Below are positions 35,853-44,480 of a DNA stretch of 64,000 nucleotides, one piece after another. Source of the stretch: Pandoraea captiosa (GTDB taxonomy: Bacteria; Pseudomonadota; Gammaproteobacteria; Burkholderiales; Burkholderiaceae). A program made the translations under genes and the position numbers. The notes under the pieces are model-generated. The model was not told the DNA's origin. It made no database searches and worked only from the letters and a program-made list of their open reading frames with translations. Location of the stretch: assembly GCF_902459775.1 (NCBI RefSeq), contig NZ_CABPSQ010000002.1:868001-932000 (forward strand), written 5' to 3'. The stretch's first letter is position 1, and every line of letters starts with the position of its first letter.

Positions 35853-36764
35853 TCAGCGCTTGCGCAACGTCGGATTCAGGGCGTCGTTCAGGCCGTCGCC
35901 CACGAGATTCAGGGCCAGCACGGCCAGCATGATGGCCACGCCCGGCTCGGCGCACAGGTACCAGGAGGAGCGGATCAGCGTGCGGCCTTCACCGATCTGC
36001 CGCCCCCAGCTCGCGATGTTGGGATCGCCCAGTCCGAGAAACGACACGACCGACTCGTAGAGAATCGCCCCGGCAACGACCAGCGTGCCCATCACGAGCA
36101 CCGGCGGCAGCGCGTTCGGCAAGACTTCGCGCAGGGCGATGCGCCACGGCGAGAGGCCGACCGTGCGGCAGGCCTGCACGAATTCGCGCGACTTGAACGA
36201 CAGGCATTCGGCGCGGGTCAGTCGTGCGATGGCGGGCCATGACACCAGCGCCACGGCGATGATCGTGTTCTCGATGCGCGGGCCGAGAATGGCCACGACC
36301 GTGAGCACGAACACCACGTTCGGTACGATCTGAAACAGTTCCGTCACGCGCATGAGGACTTCGTCGATCCAGCCGCCCCACCAGGCGGCCATCGCACCGA
36401 TCGACACGCCGATGAGCGTGGCGGCGACACTCGCGACCAGACCGATGGCGAGCGTTGCCCGCGCGCCGTGCGCGAGCATGGCGGCGATGTCGCGTCCGAG
36501 CGAGTCGGTGCCCAGCGGGTATTGCCACTGTTCCAGGGGCCAGATCTCCGGCGCAGCGACGATTCGCAGCGGGTCGCCCGGATACCACCATCCGGCACAC
36601 AGGGCGACGATCACGATCAGCGCGAGCATCAGCGCGCCGGCGACGGCGCCGCCATGACGCGCGAATTGTTGCCATGCACGCACGCCGCGCCGTGGCGCAC
36701 GCGGTAAATCGGAGGCGGCGCTCGCGGTGAGCGCATCGAGAGTGGAGTCGACGGAAGGCGTCAT
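35853..36764 (-). CDS. ABC transporter permease, DppC/OppC type
   Basis: This 303-residue inner-membrane permease has six predicted helices, an N-terminal cytoplasmic segment and the DppC-like EAA loop (CRTVGLSPWRIALREVLPNALPP, about residues 215-237, shown as two shorter parts CRTVGLSPWRIAL and REVLPNALPP). The motif LGTDSLGRDIAAMLAHGAR near 95-113 is the standard OppC signature. The ATG at 36764 was chosen. It pairs with the DppB-like permease 71 bp upstream to form the membrane channel. Confidence 0.92.
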   Translation of the reverse strand: MTPSVDSTLDALTASAASDLPRAPRRGVRAWQQFARHGGAVAGALMLALIVIVALCAGWWYPGDPLRIVAAPEIWPLEQWQYPLGTDSLGRDIAAMLAHGARATLAIGLVASVAATLIGVSIGAMAAWWGGWIDEVLMRVTELFQIVPNVVFVLTVVAILGPRIENTIIAVALVSWPAIARLTRAECLSFKSREFVQACRTVGLSPWRIALREVLPNALPPVLVMGTLVVAGAILYESVVSFLGLGDPNIASWGRQIGEGRTLIRSSWYLCAEPGVAIMLAVLALNLVGDGLNDALNPTLRKR

Positions 36765-36835
36765 AGCAAAAACCAGTTCGTTTCGACGAAGCGAGAGCAT
36801 GACAAGCGCATGAGAAGGAGGACGCTACGAGAACA

Positions 36836-37828
36836 TTAAGCAGCGTGCGTACGAATACGCGGATCGAGCCGTGTGTAAATCAGATCGACGGCAATATTCG
36901 CGACGATCACCAGGGCGGAGCTGAGTACGAGCAGTCCGAGCACGACCGGATAGTTGCGGCTCATCACGCTGTCGAACAACACGCCTCCGATGCCGGGCCA
37001 ACTGAAAACGGCCTCGACGACGATGCTGCCGCCGAGCACCGTCCCGAGTTGCAGTCCGAGCAACGTGACGACCGGCAACATCGCGTTGCGCACCATGTGG
37101 CGCGTGATGACCGCGCGGCGGGTGAGGCCCTTCGCCTGAGCGGTTCGCACGTGATCCTGTCGCGCCACTTCGAGCATCGAGGCGCGCATGACGCGCGCGT
37201 ACGTCGCGGCGTAGAAGAGGCCAAGCGTGAGGGCAGGCAACGCGAGGTGATGCAGGACATCGAGCGATGCATGCCATGCCCCCGTGAAGCCGGTGCCGTA
37301 ATCCATGCCGATGGTCGTCATGCCGCCGACCGGGAACCAGCCGAGCTTCACCGAGAACAGAATGATGAGCATGATGCCGAGCCAGAAGCTGGGTGCGGCG
37401 AAGCACGCCACCGCCGCCACCGACACCAGCGTGTCGCGCCACGTATTGACATTGACCGCTGCGATGACCCCTGCAGTCACGCCGACGATGACGGCAATGA
37501 GCAGGCTCGCGAGCATCAGCACCAGCGTGGCCGGCAGGTGAGCCATGATGACGTCGAACACCGGCAGGTTGTGGCGGTACGAATACCCGAGATCGAGATG
37601 CACGACCGAGTTGATGTAGTGCAGCAGTTGCTGCCACAGCGGCTTGTCCATGCCGTAGGTCACGCGCAAGCGCTCGATCAGCGCGGGGTCGGTCACCTGC
37701 TGCTCGGCGGTCATCACGTCGAGCAACGTGCCGGGCACCGACTGGATCAGGCAGAAGTTCATGACGATCACCCCCAGCAGCAATGGCACTGCCTGGAGGA
37801 CCCGGCGCAGCAGCAGACGCGTCACCAT
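36836..37828 (-). CDS. ABC transporter permease, DppB/OppB type
   Basis: This 330-residue permease has an N-terminal helix (LLRRVLQAVPLLLGVIVMNF), an extended periplasmic segment and five further helices. The EAA loop TAQAKGLTRRAVITRHMVRN is near residues 215-234, and the C-terminal VLGGSIVVEAVFSWPGIG block is a DppB hallmark. The start ATG 37828 overlaps no other gene; it lies 13 bp after the binding protein stop. Together with the DppC-like protein and the fused ATPase it makes a complete importer. Confidence 0.92.
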   Translation of the reverse strand: MVTRLLLRRVLQAVPLLLGVIVMNFCLIQSVPGTLLDVMTAEQQVTDPALIERLRVTYGMDKPLWQQLLHYINSVVHLDLGYSYRHNLPVFDVIMAHLPATLVLMLASLLIAVIVGVTAGVIAAVNVNTWRDTLVSVAAVACFAAPSFWLGIMLIILFSVKLGWFPVGGMTTIGMDYGTGFTGAWHASLDVLHHLALPALTLGLFYAATYARVMRASMLEVARQDHVRTAQAKGLTRRAVITRHMVRNAMLPVVTLLGLQLGTVLGGSIVVEAVFSWPGIGGVLFDSVMSRNYPVVLGLLVLSSALVIVANIAVDLIYTRLDPRIRTHAA

Positions 37829-37841
37829 GACAGCCGTCTCC

Positions 37842-39491
37842 TCAAGACGCGAGCCAGACGTCGGCCAGCGCGTCGCCCTGCACGTTGGCGCTCGTCGTGG
37901 CGCTGCGCACGTTGGTGCGCGTGAGCGTGAACGACTCCATCTCGACGAGCGGCACCAGCGGCACGTCCGTCGCGGCCAGGCGTGCGAACTCGTGTGCGAG
38001 CTTCTGGCGCTTGGCGTTGTCGGTCTCGACGGTGAGCTTGTCGACGAGCGCATCCATCGCCGGATTCGAATAGCCGGTGGCATTGCGGAACGCCGCACCT
38101 TTGACAATGCCGTCCGTGGTGAAGAACTGCGTCACGACCGGCACGAGTTCGAGCGGCGCGGTGAAGTTGGAGACGGCGATGTCGTAGTCGTAATCGCTGT
38201 AAATGCGCTTGAGCGCAGTCGCGCGATCGAGCGAATCGAGCTTCACGGTGATGCCGATGTCCTGCAATGCCTGCTTGAGGTACTGCCCGAGCTTGGCGTT
38301 TTCTTCGAACCACGCGGCAGCGACCAGATTGACGGAGAAGCGCGAGCCGTTCTTGCGCGGCAGACCGGCGGCGTCGAGCAGCGCATTCGCTTTGGCGGGA
38401 TCGAAGGGATACTTCGGCACGTCGTCGGTGAAGAACAACGAATTGGTGCGGAAGATCGGGGAGACGGCCGGCTTGCCACGACCGAAGTAGATCGTGTCGA
38501 TGATGAACTTGCGGTCGATGGCGTGCAGAATCGCCTGGCGCACTTCGCGACGTTTCACGTGCTCGCGTCGCTGGTTGAATTCCGCGGTCACCGTCCAGGC
38601 GGCATTCTCGTAGCCGCGGGTGTCGACGGCGACCTTGCCCGTCTTCACGAGCCGGTCGATGTCGCGTGCCGGCACCGGGTTGGAGAAGGCCACCTGCAAC
38701 TCGCCGGTCTCCAGCGCAGCCGAGCGCGACGCGGGATCGCCCCACCAGCGAATGATGAGCTTTTCGGGGTAGGGCTGGGCCGTGTTCCAGTACTGCTCGT
38801 TGCGCGTGTACGCGACGTGGCTGCCGCGCACCCACTGGCCGTACTTCCACGGTCCCGTGCCGACCGGCGTGTTGTTCAGTGGGTTCGTAATGATGTCCTT
38901 GCCCGCATAGAGATGCTTCGGCACGACCACCTGATACTGACCGGCAAGGATGGACTTGAAGAAGAACTCCGGTACCGGGCTGGAGAATTCGAGCTTGACG
39001 GTATGGGCGTCGGTCGCGCTTACCCGCTTGAGCGACTTCAGCGCAACGCCCGCTGCGATCGGCTTCCAGTGCTCCTGCACGTTGTAGACCACGTCGTCGG
39101 CGGTGAACGGTTTGCCGTCGTGCCAAAGCACGTTCTTGCGAAGCGACACCGTGTACGTCCTGAAGTCGGCTGAGGCGCGTACGTCCGTGGCCAGCACCGG
39201 CTGGAACGCGAGCTTCTCGTCGATCTTGAGCAGACGCTCGAGAATCTTGGTCGACGTCATGAACGGACTGGAGCCGCCACCACCCGGCACGAAGAGCGCC
39301 TGCGGTTCGAGCCCGCCCCAGCTTGCCACGAGCGTGCCGCCGCGACGCGGTACGCCGTCCGCTGCGACGGCGCGCGTGGGAGACACCAGCCAACCCGCGG
39401 TGCCCGCGAGCACGGCGGAGGTGGCAGCCAGCGTGCCGCTGGCGCTGCGATAGAGAAACTGACGACGGGACAGGCCCCGGGACTTGCGCAT
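37842..39491 (-). CDS. ABC transporter substrate-binding protein (SBP family 5), Tat-exported
   Basis: This 549-residue periplasmic binding protein belongs to the peptide/nickel/opine class. The N-terminus has a twin-arginine signal (LSRRQFLYRSA, then a hydrophobic stretch ending near AVAADG). Family landmarks are FTADDVVYNVQEHW, GTGPWKYGQWVRGSHVAY and REVRQAILHAIDRKFI. ATG 39491 has CCGGAG upstream. It is the promoter-proximal transporter gene. The ligand may be a peptide or, given the AMP ligase and SDR neighbours, another organic acid or amide. Confidence 0.9.
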   Translation of the reverse strand: MRKSRGLSRRQFLYRSASGTLAATSAVLAGTAGWLVSPTRAVAADGVPRRGGTLVASWGGLEPQALFVPGGGGSSPFMTSTKILERLLKIDEKLAFQPVLATDVRASADFRTYTVSLRKNVLWHDGKPFTADDVVYNVQEHWKPIAAGVALKSLKRVSATDAHTVKLEFSSPVPEFFFKSILAGQYQVVVPKHLYAGKDIITNPLNNTPVGTGPWKYGQWVRGSHVAYTRNEQYWNTAQPYPEKLIIRWWGDPASRSAALETGELQVAFSNPVPARDIDRLVKTGKVAVDTRGYENAAWTVTAEFNQRREHVKRREVRQAILHAIDRKFIIDTIYFGRGKPAVSPIFRTNSLFFTDDVPKYPFDPAKANALLDAAGLPRKNGSRFSVNLVAAAWFEENAKLGQYLKQALQDIGITVKLDSLDRATALKRIYSDYDYDIAVSNFTAPLELVPVVTQFFTTDGIVKGAAFRNATGYSNPAMDALVDKLTVETDNAKRQKLAHEFARLAATDVPLVPLVEMESFTLTRTNVRSATTSANVQGDALADVWLAS

Positions 39492-39598
39492 GATGAACTC
39501 CGGAAAACTCGGCGCCCGGGCGATCTCGCGAGGCGCCTTCAATCGGCTAGGCCGTGATGGCAGATGGCGCGACCGACGGCTCGGTCCGCCCGGCTTCC

Positions 39599-40084
39599 TT
39601 AATTGGTCGGCAACGTGGCGTAGCTCGCGCGCCCGATGGCGACGAGCGCACCCTTCGCATTGAACAGGTCGACGTCGGCGACCCCGATGCTTTTGCCGAG
39701 CCGCCGCACCCGTGCGACCGCGTGAAGATCTGTGTCGATGGCCGGGCGCAAGTAGTCCACGCGAAAGTTGACCGTCGGCAGTCCGCGTCCGACGAGCATG
39801 CCGACGGCGAAGTCGCCGACCGTGTCGATGATCGCGGCGAGCGGTCCGCCGTGCCATTGACGCGTGCCTTTACCGCGCTCGAAGGCATCCTGGAACGGGA
39901 TTTCGACTTCGATGACCTGCGCGTCGTGATCGAGCGACGTCACGCGCATGCCGAGCCAGGCGATGAACGTCGAATGATCGAACGCCTTCTGCACCTGCTC
40001 CACAGACAGGGTGGAGGGCGATTGCGTCGATTGCGTCGAATGCGTCGCTTGGGACGTCTGGGATGTGTGGGTCGTCGTACTCAT
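39599..40084 (-). CDS. PaaI/4HBT-type hotdog thioesterase
   Basis: This 161-residue hotdog-fold protein probably hydrolyses acyl-CoA thioesters. The hotdog core covers about residues 35-158; RQWHGGPLAAIIDTVGDFAV contains the HGG..A..D catalytic pattern of PaaI-type thioesterases. The first 27 residues are a Thr/Ser/Gln low-complexity tail encoded by short repeats. Its ATG overlaps the stop of the quinone-oxidoreductase gene as ATGA. With the AMP ligase and the SDR it points to CoA-linked chemistry in this block. Confidence 0.82.
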   Translation of the reverse strand: MSTTTHTSQTSQATHSTQSTQSPSTLSVEQVQKAFDHSTFIAWLGMRVTSLDHDAQVIEVEIPFQDAFERGKGTRQWHGGPLAAIIDTVGDFAVGMLVGRGLPTVNFRVDYLRPAIDTDLHAVARVRRLGKSIGVADVDLFNAKGALVAIGRASYATLPTN

Positions 40085-41097
40085 GCGCCCACCAGCACTT
40101 TGCCAACGATCTGGCGGTTCTCCAGCGACGCGAGCGCCTTTGCGCCGTCTTCGAGCGGCCACTTCTTGTCCACCAGCACGCGCAGCTTGCCGCTGGCGAC
40201 CAGATCGAGCAGTTCGTGCAGGTCTTCGCGCTCCCAGCCGTTCGAGCCGCGAATCTGCAATTCGAACGTCCAGATGAAGCGCAGATCTTCCTTCGGATCG
40301 AAGCCTGCCGTCGCGCCGCATGTCAGCACTCGCCCGCCCTGACGCAGTGTGCGCAGCGAGCGTGTCCAGGTGTCGCCGCCGGTGAAGTTCACCACGACGT
40401 CGACGCCGCCGTTGTTCGCCGCGCCGCGACGGCGCGCGGCCTTGCCGTAGCGCGTGCGCACCACCTCGACGAAGTCTTCCTCGGTGTAGTAGATGATGTC
40501 GTCCGCGCCCAGCTCGCGCAGACGCTCGCCCTTTTCGCGCGAACCGGCGCAGGCGATGACTTCGGCGCCGGCCAGCTTGGCGAGTTGCACCGCACACACC
40601 CCCACGCCGCCACTCGCGCCGAGAATCAGCACGCGCTCACCGGCTTTGACCTGACCAATGCGCTGCATCATGCGCAGTGCCGTGCCGTAGGCGACCGGCA
40701 GCGCCGCAGCGTCGTCGAAGGACACGCCATCAGGCAGTCGCACCAGCTGATGCTCGGGCACGCGGCAGAGTTCGGCCAGCCCGCCGTGCGTCGTTTCGCC
40801 GACAAGACCGCCGGTCACGCGATTGATCGGGTCGACCAGTACGCGATCGCCCACGGACCAACCCTGAACGCCGGGGCCGATGTTCGCGATCTCGCCTGCG
40901 ACATCGAGCCCGATGATGACCGGGAACGGCAGCTTGATGCCGGGCATGCCGCGGCGCGTGAAGACGTCGTGGTAGTTCAGCGACGAGGCGCGCACGCGCA
41001 GCACCACTTCGCCTTCGCCCGCCACGGGATCGGGAAAGTCGGTTTCGAATTTCAGGGCGCTGTTGTCGCCGTGTTCACGCAATACGATGGCTTTCAT
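40081..41097 (-). CDS. Zinc-type alcohol dehydrogenase-like/quinone oxidoreductase (MDR family)
   Basis: This 338-residue medium-chain dehydrogenase/reductase starts MKAIVLREHGDNSALKF, a typical QOR opening. The GroES-like domain is about residues 1-130 and the Rossmann domain about 130-300, with LILGASGGVGVCAVQLAK as the NADPH-binding motif. The structural zinc cysteines of alcohol dehydrogenases are not present, so it is a zinc-free reductase type, possibly an enoyl reductase or crotonyl-CoA reductase-like enzyme. It is first in a run with the thioesterase, separated from the ABC operon by about 107 bp. Confidence 0.85.
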   Translation of the reverse strand: MKAIVLREHGDNSALKFETDFPDPVAGEGEVVLRVRASSLNYHDVFTRRGMPGIKLPFPVIIGLDVAGEIANIGPGVQGWSVGDRVLVDPINRVTGGLVGETTHGGLAELCRVPEHQLVRLPDGVSFDDAAALPVAYGTALRMMQRIGQVKAGERVLILGASGGVGVCAVQLAKLAGAEVIACAGSREKGERLRELGADDIIYYTEEDFVEVVRTRYGKAARRRGAANNGGVDVVVNFTGGDTWTRSLRTLRQGGRVLTCGATAGFDPKEDLRFIWTFELQIRGSNGWEREDLHELLDLVASGKLRVLVDKKWPLEDGAKALASLENRQIVGKVLVGA

Positions 41098-41206
41098 GTC
41101 GATTCGAGTGTCAATTTCAGAATGAGCGTCTCCCTCGGGCAGACGCCGATGCTTGTCAAAAAACGGAAAGAGTCAGGTCGTTCTGTACGCTTGCGCGTGC
41201 CTGAAC

Positions 41207-42313
41207 CTATGCGCGCGTGGCGAGCCCCTGCAGCGCTTGTGCCGTGATCTGCAACCCATGCGCGAGCACGCTGTTGCGCCACACGGACGAGACGGGCACG
41301 AACGCGTCGAGCACGTCGGCGCGCAGTTGGCGATCACGAACGGCGTCGGGGTGGTGCTTGGCGCGCGAGCGCAGCCACTGGTCGAGCCGGTTCGCCTGAC
41401 TGGCGTTCGAGCCACGCGTGCCGAACTCCACGACCGCTCCGATGACCGAACGTCCCTGGGCAAACTGCTCCACGCCGCGGAACACCAGTCCTTGATAGTC
41501 GGGACGCTGCAGCCCGTGCGGGCGCTGGTCCAGCACACGTTCGGCGCCCCACCAGCGAGCGGCTTCGCGCTGCGACTCGCTGCCTTCGGCGTTGAAGCAC
41601 AGGAAGAATGGTTCGCCGTATTCGCCGATCCCCGTATGCCAGTCGATCAGGCCGATGCGCTGGGCTTGCGAGAGCTCGCGCTCGACAATGGTCTGCAACG
41701 TGACGTTGGACCATTCGCGCGCACGGCCGCCATAGATAAGGCCGTCGGCGTGCGTGTACTGACCGCTGGCGAGCGTGTTGAAGAGGGCATCCGGGCCATG
41801 CTCGGCGCGAAATGCGTCGATGGCGCGGGCGCTTTGCGCGAGACCTTCGGTTGTCCACTGCGCGGGAATCAGATGCTCGTGCAGCGATGCGTAGTGCGGG
41901 TTGACCGGATGCGGTAAACCATGGTCGATGAAGTTGCGATTCAGATCGACGTTGTTTTCCGTGGTACGCGTGGCGTGCGCGAAGCCGTAAGGGTTGATCG
42001 CGTGCACGAACGTCACCGCGACGTCGTTCGGCAACGTGTCGGCGGCGTGTGCGAGCCAGGCCGTTTGCACCGCCGAGCCGGCGCCGCCCTCGAGACCGTG
42101 CGTGCCGCTGATGGCGAGCAACTGATGCGCCGCGTGCGCTGGCCCGAGACGCGCGACATCCACACTGAGTTCGCTGCCGTCAGGCGCTTTGGCGTCGGGG
42201 TGGACGTAGCTCGTCAGGCTCGCGCCCGCACGGTCGGCGGCACTGCGAAAGCGTTGGCGCGCGTCCGCATAGTCGACGCCGAACGCCTGCCACCAGGTTG
42301 GTTGTCCGCTCAT
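41207..42313 (-). CDS. M14-like metallopeptidase, DUF2817 family
   Basis: This 368-residue protein shows the zinc-carboxypeptidase pattern of DUF2817. GTHGLEGGAGSA (HxxE, about residues 68-79) and DWHTGIGEYG (His ligand, about 217-226) supply the metal ligands, DLNRNFIDHG lies between, and a glutamate in VVEFGTRG (about 292-299) sits at the catalytic position. It may hydrolyse an amide or C-terminal residue in the cytoplasm; no signal peptide is visible. Its ATG (42313) overlaps the stop of the preceding VOC gene by 4 bp. Biological substrate is unknown. Confidence 0.8.
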   Translation of the reverse strand: MSGQPTWWQAFGVDYADARQRFRSAADRAGASLTSYVHPDAKAPDGSELSVDVARLGPAHAAHQLLAISGTHGLEGGAGSAVQTAWLAHAADTLPNDVAVTFVHAINPYGFAHATRTTENNVDLNRNFIDHGLPHPVNPHYASLHEHLIPAQWTTEGLAQSARAIDAFRAEHGPDALFNTLASGQYTHADGLIYGGRAREWSNVTLQTIVERELSQAQRIGLIDWHTGIGEYGEPFFLCFNAEGSESQREAARWWGAERVLDQRPHGLQRPDYQGLVFRGVEQFAQGRSVIGAVVEFGTRGSNASQANRLDQWLRSRAKHHPDAVRDRQLRADVLDAFVPVSSVWRNSVLAHGLQITAQALQGLATRA

Positions 42314-43170
42314 GCCGCTTCCCCTTCCACGAACTGAAGCGCGACGTGGAAACCGTCGGCTGCGGCGACGAGTACCGAGCCGTCGTCGAGCGTGGTCCAC
42401 GGCACGCCATTCTCGCGCAGTGTCGCTTGCGTCTGGGCAAGCGAGCGTGTGCGCAGAATCAGTGCGACGCTGCGCTCGCTGCCGTCGTTTGTCGTCTCGA
42501 CACGGCCGAAGCGCTGCTCGGCTTCTGTCGGCGTGACGAAGTGCACGCGGGCGCGACCGGCGGTGAACGAGAAACCCTTGTCGCCGCTGGCGCTCAGAAT
42601 GCCGGGGCCGAAGACACGGTCGTAGAGCGCTGCGGTAACGGCCGGATTTGGCGACGCGATCACGAATCCGACGATGTCCGTCACCCCGTTCGGATGGTCG
42701 CGCCATTCGTCGCGCCAGACATGCTCGGGGGTGAAGTGGTGGCAGAAGAAGGTGCGGCCATTGCGCACGAGTTCGCTGGCCAGTCGAACGGTGCGAAAGC
42801 GGGCGTCCTGCGTGGTGCCGTCGGGCAGGCGCACCGGACGGAAAAACTCGGCGGGCGTTTCCACGCCGATGCCGCGCGCCTGCAATTCGGTGAACAGACC
42901 GAGCGAGTCCTGTGTCTTGAAGACGAGACCGGTGAGGCCGAGCGGGGCTTGCGTCACGTCCGGTCGGGCGGTCGATTTGCCGGCTTCGTAACCGAGCAGC
43001 TCAAGATAGTTCTCGCCGAAGATCGCCAGATGGTTGCTGGTGCCGAGCGAATGATGACCTCTTTCCGTCAGCGAGAAGCCCAGCCGGCGGTAGGTGTCGA
43101 CGGATGCTTCGAGTTCGCCCTTGACGTTGATGACGACGTGATCGAGAACCGGTGCGGGGAGCTTGCTCAT
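42310..43170 (-). CDS. VOC-superfamily protein (Glyoxalase_3-like)
   Basis: This 286-residue protein has two VOC modules. The opening PVLDHVVINVKGELEASVDT and NHLAIFGENYLELLGYE are the typical strand pattern of glyoxalase-like PF13468-type proteins; the second module begins near residue 140 (TDIVGFVIASPNPAVTAALY). Possible metal ligands are His11 and Glu56 in the first module, but I cannot assign an enzyme class. It overlaps the DUF2817 gene by ATGA, so the two are probably functional partners. Function unknown. Confidence 0.75.
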   Translation of the reverse strand: MSKLPAPVLDHVVINVKGELEASVDTYRRLGFSLTERGHHSLGTSNHLAIFGENYLELLGYEAGKSTARPDVTQAPLGLTGLVFKTQDSLGLFTELQARGIGVETPAEFFRPVRLPDGTTQDARFRTVRLASELVRNGRTFFCHHFTPEHVWRDEWRDHPNGVTDIVGFVIASPNPAVTAALYDRVFGPGILSASGDKGFSFTAGRARVHFVTPTEAEQRFGRVETTNDGSERSVALILRTRSLAQTQATLRENGVPWTTLDDGSVLVAAADGFHVALQFVEGEAA

Positions 43171-43581
43171 GCCAGACCTCCAATGCGTTGATGCGGGAAG
43201 GAAACGATGGAGGTAGGGTACACAAACGCGACTGAGGCGGTGAGGGCGGTGAGGGTGGTGGCGGCAACGAACACACCCGAAACAGAACGACTGGACACGA
43301 CAGCTCCCGGCAGAAAATGGACGACTTGCCCATTCTAGAAGCGTGCCGGGGTCAGTCCAACTGATGCTTTTTGCTTTGCTTAGTGCCGCACGTGCGCTTG
43401 TGAGCCGCTCACGACAGGTGCGGGGCGATTGTCGGTCTGCTGTTGGCCTGTTGTGTGTCTTTCGTCGGCCCGTGGGCCTTGCTGGGCGGGCGTTCTCACT
43501 GGGTGAGATGCCCGCTCCGACCGAATCGTCGGGCGCCTGTTGCGGGGATCTTTCCGGTCTTGCGTTTGTCTTGTATCGGCC
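43171..43581. other. Gap without supportable gene
   Basis: These 411 bp lie between two minus-strand genes. Short frames exist on both strands but none has a ribosome-binding site together with protein-like sequence. One plus-strand stretch around 43421-43500 translates as a hydrophobic helix without a usable start. I see low-complexity gg(t/c)gagggcggtgagg repeats near 43231-43262 and no clear promoter. Confidence 0.4.
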
Positions 43582-44376
43582 TTAGCGGTCGAACGGCACC
43601 CCGGCCGCCCGAAGACGGCGCATTGCGCTGTCCAGATGCGCGCGGGCGCTGTGCGGGTCGCCCGCACGCATTTCCGCGGCCGTGCGTCGGGCGATGGCTT
43701 CGGCGACCGGTCGCAGCTCGCGCCCGGTACTCATCGCCTTGCATTGCACTTCGCAGGCCCGTTCGAGATAGTAGAGGTCGTCCCAGGCTTCGGCAATGCT
43801 CGTTCCTGCGACCATTACGCCGTGATGCTTCATGAACACGATATCGGCGTCGCCCATGGCCGCAGCGATGCGGTCGCCTTCCTCGTTGCCCAGCGCCAGA
43901 CCGTTGTAATCGGTATCCACGACGGTTCGGCCGTAGAACTTGAGCGCGGTCTGTCCCGCCCAGACGAGTGGTTCGCCCTCGCTCATCGCGAGCGCGGTTG
44001 CCCACGGCATGTGGGTGTGAAAGGCGGCGCGCACGCGCGGGTTTGCCTTGTGCAGCCGCGCATGGATGTAGAAGGCCGTGGCTTCGGGCACACCGTCGCC
44101 GGCCACGACATGGCCGTCGACGTCGCACACCAGCAGATTCGACGCCGTGATCTCTTCGAACGCCAGTCCGAAAGCGTTGACCAGGAACCATCGGTCGCTA
44201 CCCGGCAGCATCGCCGAGAAATGATTGCAGATGCCCTCCTCGAAGCCGTGCATCGCAGCGAGCCGGAAGCACGCTGCGAGTTCTTCACGGGCGGTGCGTA
44301 CGTCAGGCGAATCCAGGTCGATATTGTCGATGTGAAGGGATGCGCCGTTGTTACTCAACGAGAGCGTATGCGCCAT
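43582..44376 (-). CDS. Class II aldolase/adducin-family protein (intact metal site)
   Basis: This 264-residue protein has the zinc-dependent class II aldolase fold. Catalytic and ligand residues are present: NHFSAML near residue 51 for phosphate/carboxylate binding, Glu in VPEATAFYIHARLH (about 98), AAFHTHMPWA (two His ligands, about 118-120) and FMKHHGVMV (third His ligand, about 181). In contrast to the homologue at 6028-6825 nothing essential is missing. It may cleave or decarboxylate a hydroxyacid. The ATG at 44376 has a GGAGACC RBS. It stands alone apart from the HAD gene upstream. Confidence 0.85.
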   Translation of the reverse strand: MAHTLSLSNNGASLHIDNIDLDSPDVRTAREELAACFRLAAMHGFEEGICNHFSAMLPGSDRWFLVNAFGLAFEEITASNLLVCDVDGHVVAGDGVPEATAFYIHARLHKANPRVRAAFHTHMPWATALAMSEGEPLVWAGQTALKFYGRTVVDTDYNGLALGNEEGDRIAAAMGDADIVFMKHHGVMVAGTSIAEAWDDLYYLERACEVQCKAMSTGRELRPVAEAIARRTAAEMRAGDPHSARAHLDSAMRRLRAAGVPFDR

Positions 44377-44480
44377 GTCGGTCTCCTCGTGTTCACGGGT
44401 TCACGGGTTCGCAGGGTCATTCGGTCATTCGGTCGTACGGGCTGAGGAACTGACGTAGCAAAGTCAGTCCGTCACCACCG

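Noticed and set aside
43343-43585. An 80-codon plus-strand frame and a hydrophobic stretch in another frame in the gap before the class II aldolase
   Set aside because: No ribosome-binding site, no usable start for the hydrophobic stretch, and Arg/Pro-rich composition typical of chance frames.
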